Of a DNA stretch of 64,000 nt, positions 62,793-64,000 are shown piece after piece. Source of the DNA: Glandiceps talaboti (Eukaryota; Hemichordata; Enteropneusta; Spengelidae); assembly GCF_964340395.1 (NCBI RefSeq), contig NC_135556.1:24541723-24605722 (forward strand), written 5' to 3'. A model generated the notes under the pieces. The model worked only from the letters and a program-made list of their open reading frames with translations, made no database searches and was not told the origin of the DNA. The translations under genes were made by a program, and so were the position numbers. Every line of letters starts with the position of its first letter. The first letter of the stretch is position 1.

Positions 62793-63156
62793 GCAACAGG
62801 CAAGCATTTACAAGCATAACTTGTTACAAACAGGGAATATAAAACACATGAATCGGGTTGAATAACACTTAGCACAGCATGTTGGAAATGCAAAGACTTG
62901 TAATTAATACTTTTAATGGTTTGATACAAACAGCTTTATGTCCTCATTACGAGGACTTGACATACTAGGGGAACTTGAATTCATCTGTGAATGTGAGCTA
63001 TTATGTAAAGAGGCCATATAACTGTTCTTTATCAAACCATGAAATGTAATACAAGTCTCTGTACTTCCAACATACTGTGCCAAGTGTTATTAATCCAATT
63101 CATTTATTTACTTTTCCTGTTTAATAATTTCTGCTTGTAAATGCTTGCCTGTTGCT
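62793..63156. mobile_element. Foldback (hairpin) element, family B, copy 2
   Basis: Ends are inverted: GCAACAGGCAAGCATTTACA at the left is mirrored near 63136-63156. The inner arms AATAACACTTAGCACAGCAT and AGTCTCTGTACTTCCAACAT match those of the copy at 19938-20313, but the outermost segments differ between the two copies. No coding capacity. Confidence 0.75.
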
Positions 63157-64000
63157 GGCTGTATAACTTCTTATAAGTAATTGTGATAGTAATATCAACT
63201 ATAGAGGGCAGTAGACCAGCTGTGTAAACAGCTACATTCTATTTATAGCACCAACCAATTTCACAGGCCTGTTCTTGTACCTCTCTGATATATCTGACTC
63301 AATCTGAAGGGTGAAAAAAAGAGAGAGACAATTGAAGTTTTCACTGAAAGTTATTACTGTGATGGCAAAATAGTCCAACTATATCATTACTCACTGGATA
63401 TAACTGGATATAACTGGATATAACTGGATATAAGGTAGACAAGTCAAAATAGGGGTTTGTGAATCAATTTCTTAAACCTAGTTCTTAACTACTTTGGTGT
63501 AGTTTGCAAATAATACTTGTGAAATGGTTATTTGCAAAGCAAGTTGCCATGGACAACTATCCTCAACATACGTAAATAAGTGTCTGAAACAATGTCATGC
63601 TACAGACAAGATGAGTTACAAAGTAACAATTTTTGGAAAACAAACTTTCTATTATGAATACTGTGTTTGATAAGAAGGTTGCCAGGGAAATGCTCCAGCC
63701 ATATAACAGAGCCTTATGAATAATACATAAACACCAGTGTAGTGTATGCAAAGTATTTTCAATGTTCTCTGTGGCCATACTTTCACAAGTAAAGTGGATG
63801 ACAGTTGAACAGAAACACTGTAAGTATGAGAGCAAACACCTTGAGTAGCCACAATGCCACTAATTTGTTAGGAGGTTCGGGCATTATTAAATATTTATTT
63901 TAAAACAAGACATTTTGTAAAAATATAATCATATCTTCGAATAATTTTGTGTACATATTCGAGTCACATGTTCTTTTGCCTACAGGTATATAATGATGTT
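63157..64000. other. No gene recognised to the right edge
   Basis: Holds one short array of a 10-bp unit (GGATATAACT, about four copies, 63394-63434). Minus-strand frames near 63563-63852 show no recognised motif. Confidence 0.5.
63394..63434. repeat. 10-bp tandem repeat (GGATATAACT)n
   Basis: About four perfect copies. Confidence 0.9.

Noticed and set aside
1-64000. LTR retroelements, Polintons, viral genes, tRNAs and rRNAs
   Set aside because: Looked for characteristic proteins, long direct terminal repeats and tRNA cloverleaf boxes; none was convincing.

Overview
The window looks like AT-rich nuclear DNA from a marine invertebrate animal. Genes are split into many short exons with canonical GT...AG introns of 0.1-4 kb, and intergenic and intronic DNA is full of tetranucleotide and dinucleotide microsatellites, minisatellites and foldback (hairpin) elements. 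The proteins resemble metazoan families (ornithine carrier SLC25A15; EF-hand/WD40 proteins of the WDR49/EFCAB8/WDY group). A mollusc, hemichordate, lancelet or similar is plausible, but the sequence alone does not settle the phylum.

Left part (1-16.8 kb), minus strand: a complete five-exon mitochondrial ornithine carrier gene (coding 9686 down to 4875; joined coding length 993 nt, 330 aa, all exon phases consistent). About 2.7 kb beyond its stop lies a second copy of its first main coding exon (2142-2007); its remaining exons would lie beyond the left edge. The two are tandem paralogues sharing an unusual N-terminal extension. Between 9.7 and 16.8 kb there are no convincing genes, only microsatellites, one copy of a short hairpin element (12783-13056) and long TGTAG/TGTCG and AAATC pentanucleotide arrays.

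Middle part (16.8-35.8 kb), plus strand: two phase-compatible exons (16814-16878 and 17882-18365) encode a basic, Pro/Ser/Arg-rich disordered N-terminus. They are either the 5' end of the large gene further right or a separate gene. The next 17 kb is mostly non-coding, with foldback elements (19938-20313 and 31076-31452), minisatellites and a few weak exon candidates.

Right part (35.8-58.2 kb), plus strand: a 26-exon gene whose exons join without a frame break into a 1009-residue protein with a degenerate EF-hand pair, about twelve WD40 repeats (two predicted propellers) and an acidic, then basic, C-terminal tail. Its introns carry a 5'-truncated LINE (about 37.7-38.94 kb), a 1,010-bp CpG-rich DNA transposon with TAA target duplications (49728-50737) and many microsatellites. 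Downstream are a 30-bp satellite with thirteen POU-type octamer sites (58.88-59.29 kb), a 1-kb hairpin element with internal tandem repeats (60017-61008) and a second copy of the 19.9-kb foldback family (62793-63156). I saw no tRNA, rRNA, CRISPR, LTR element or viral gene.
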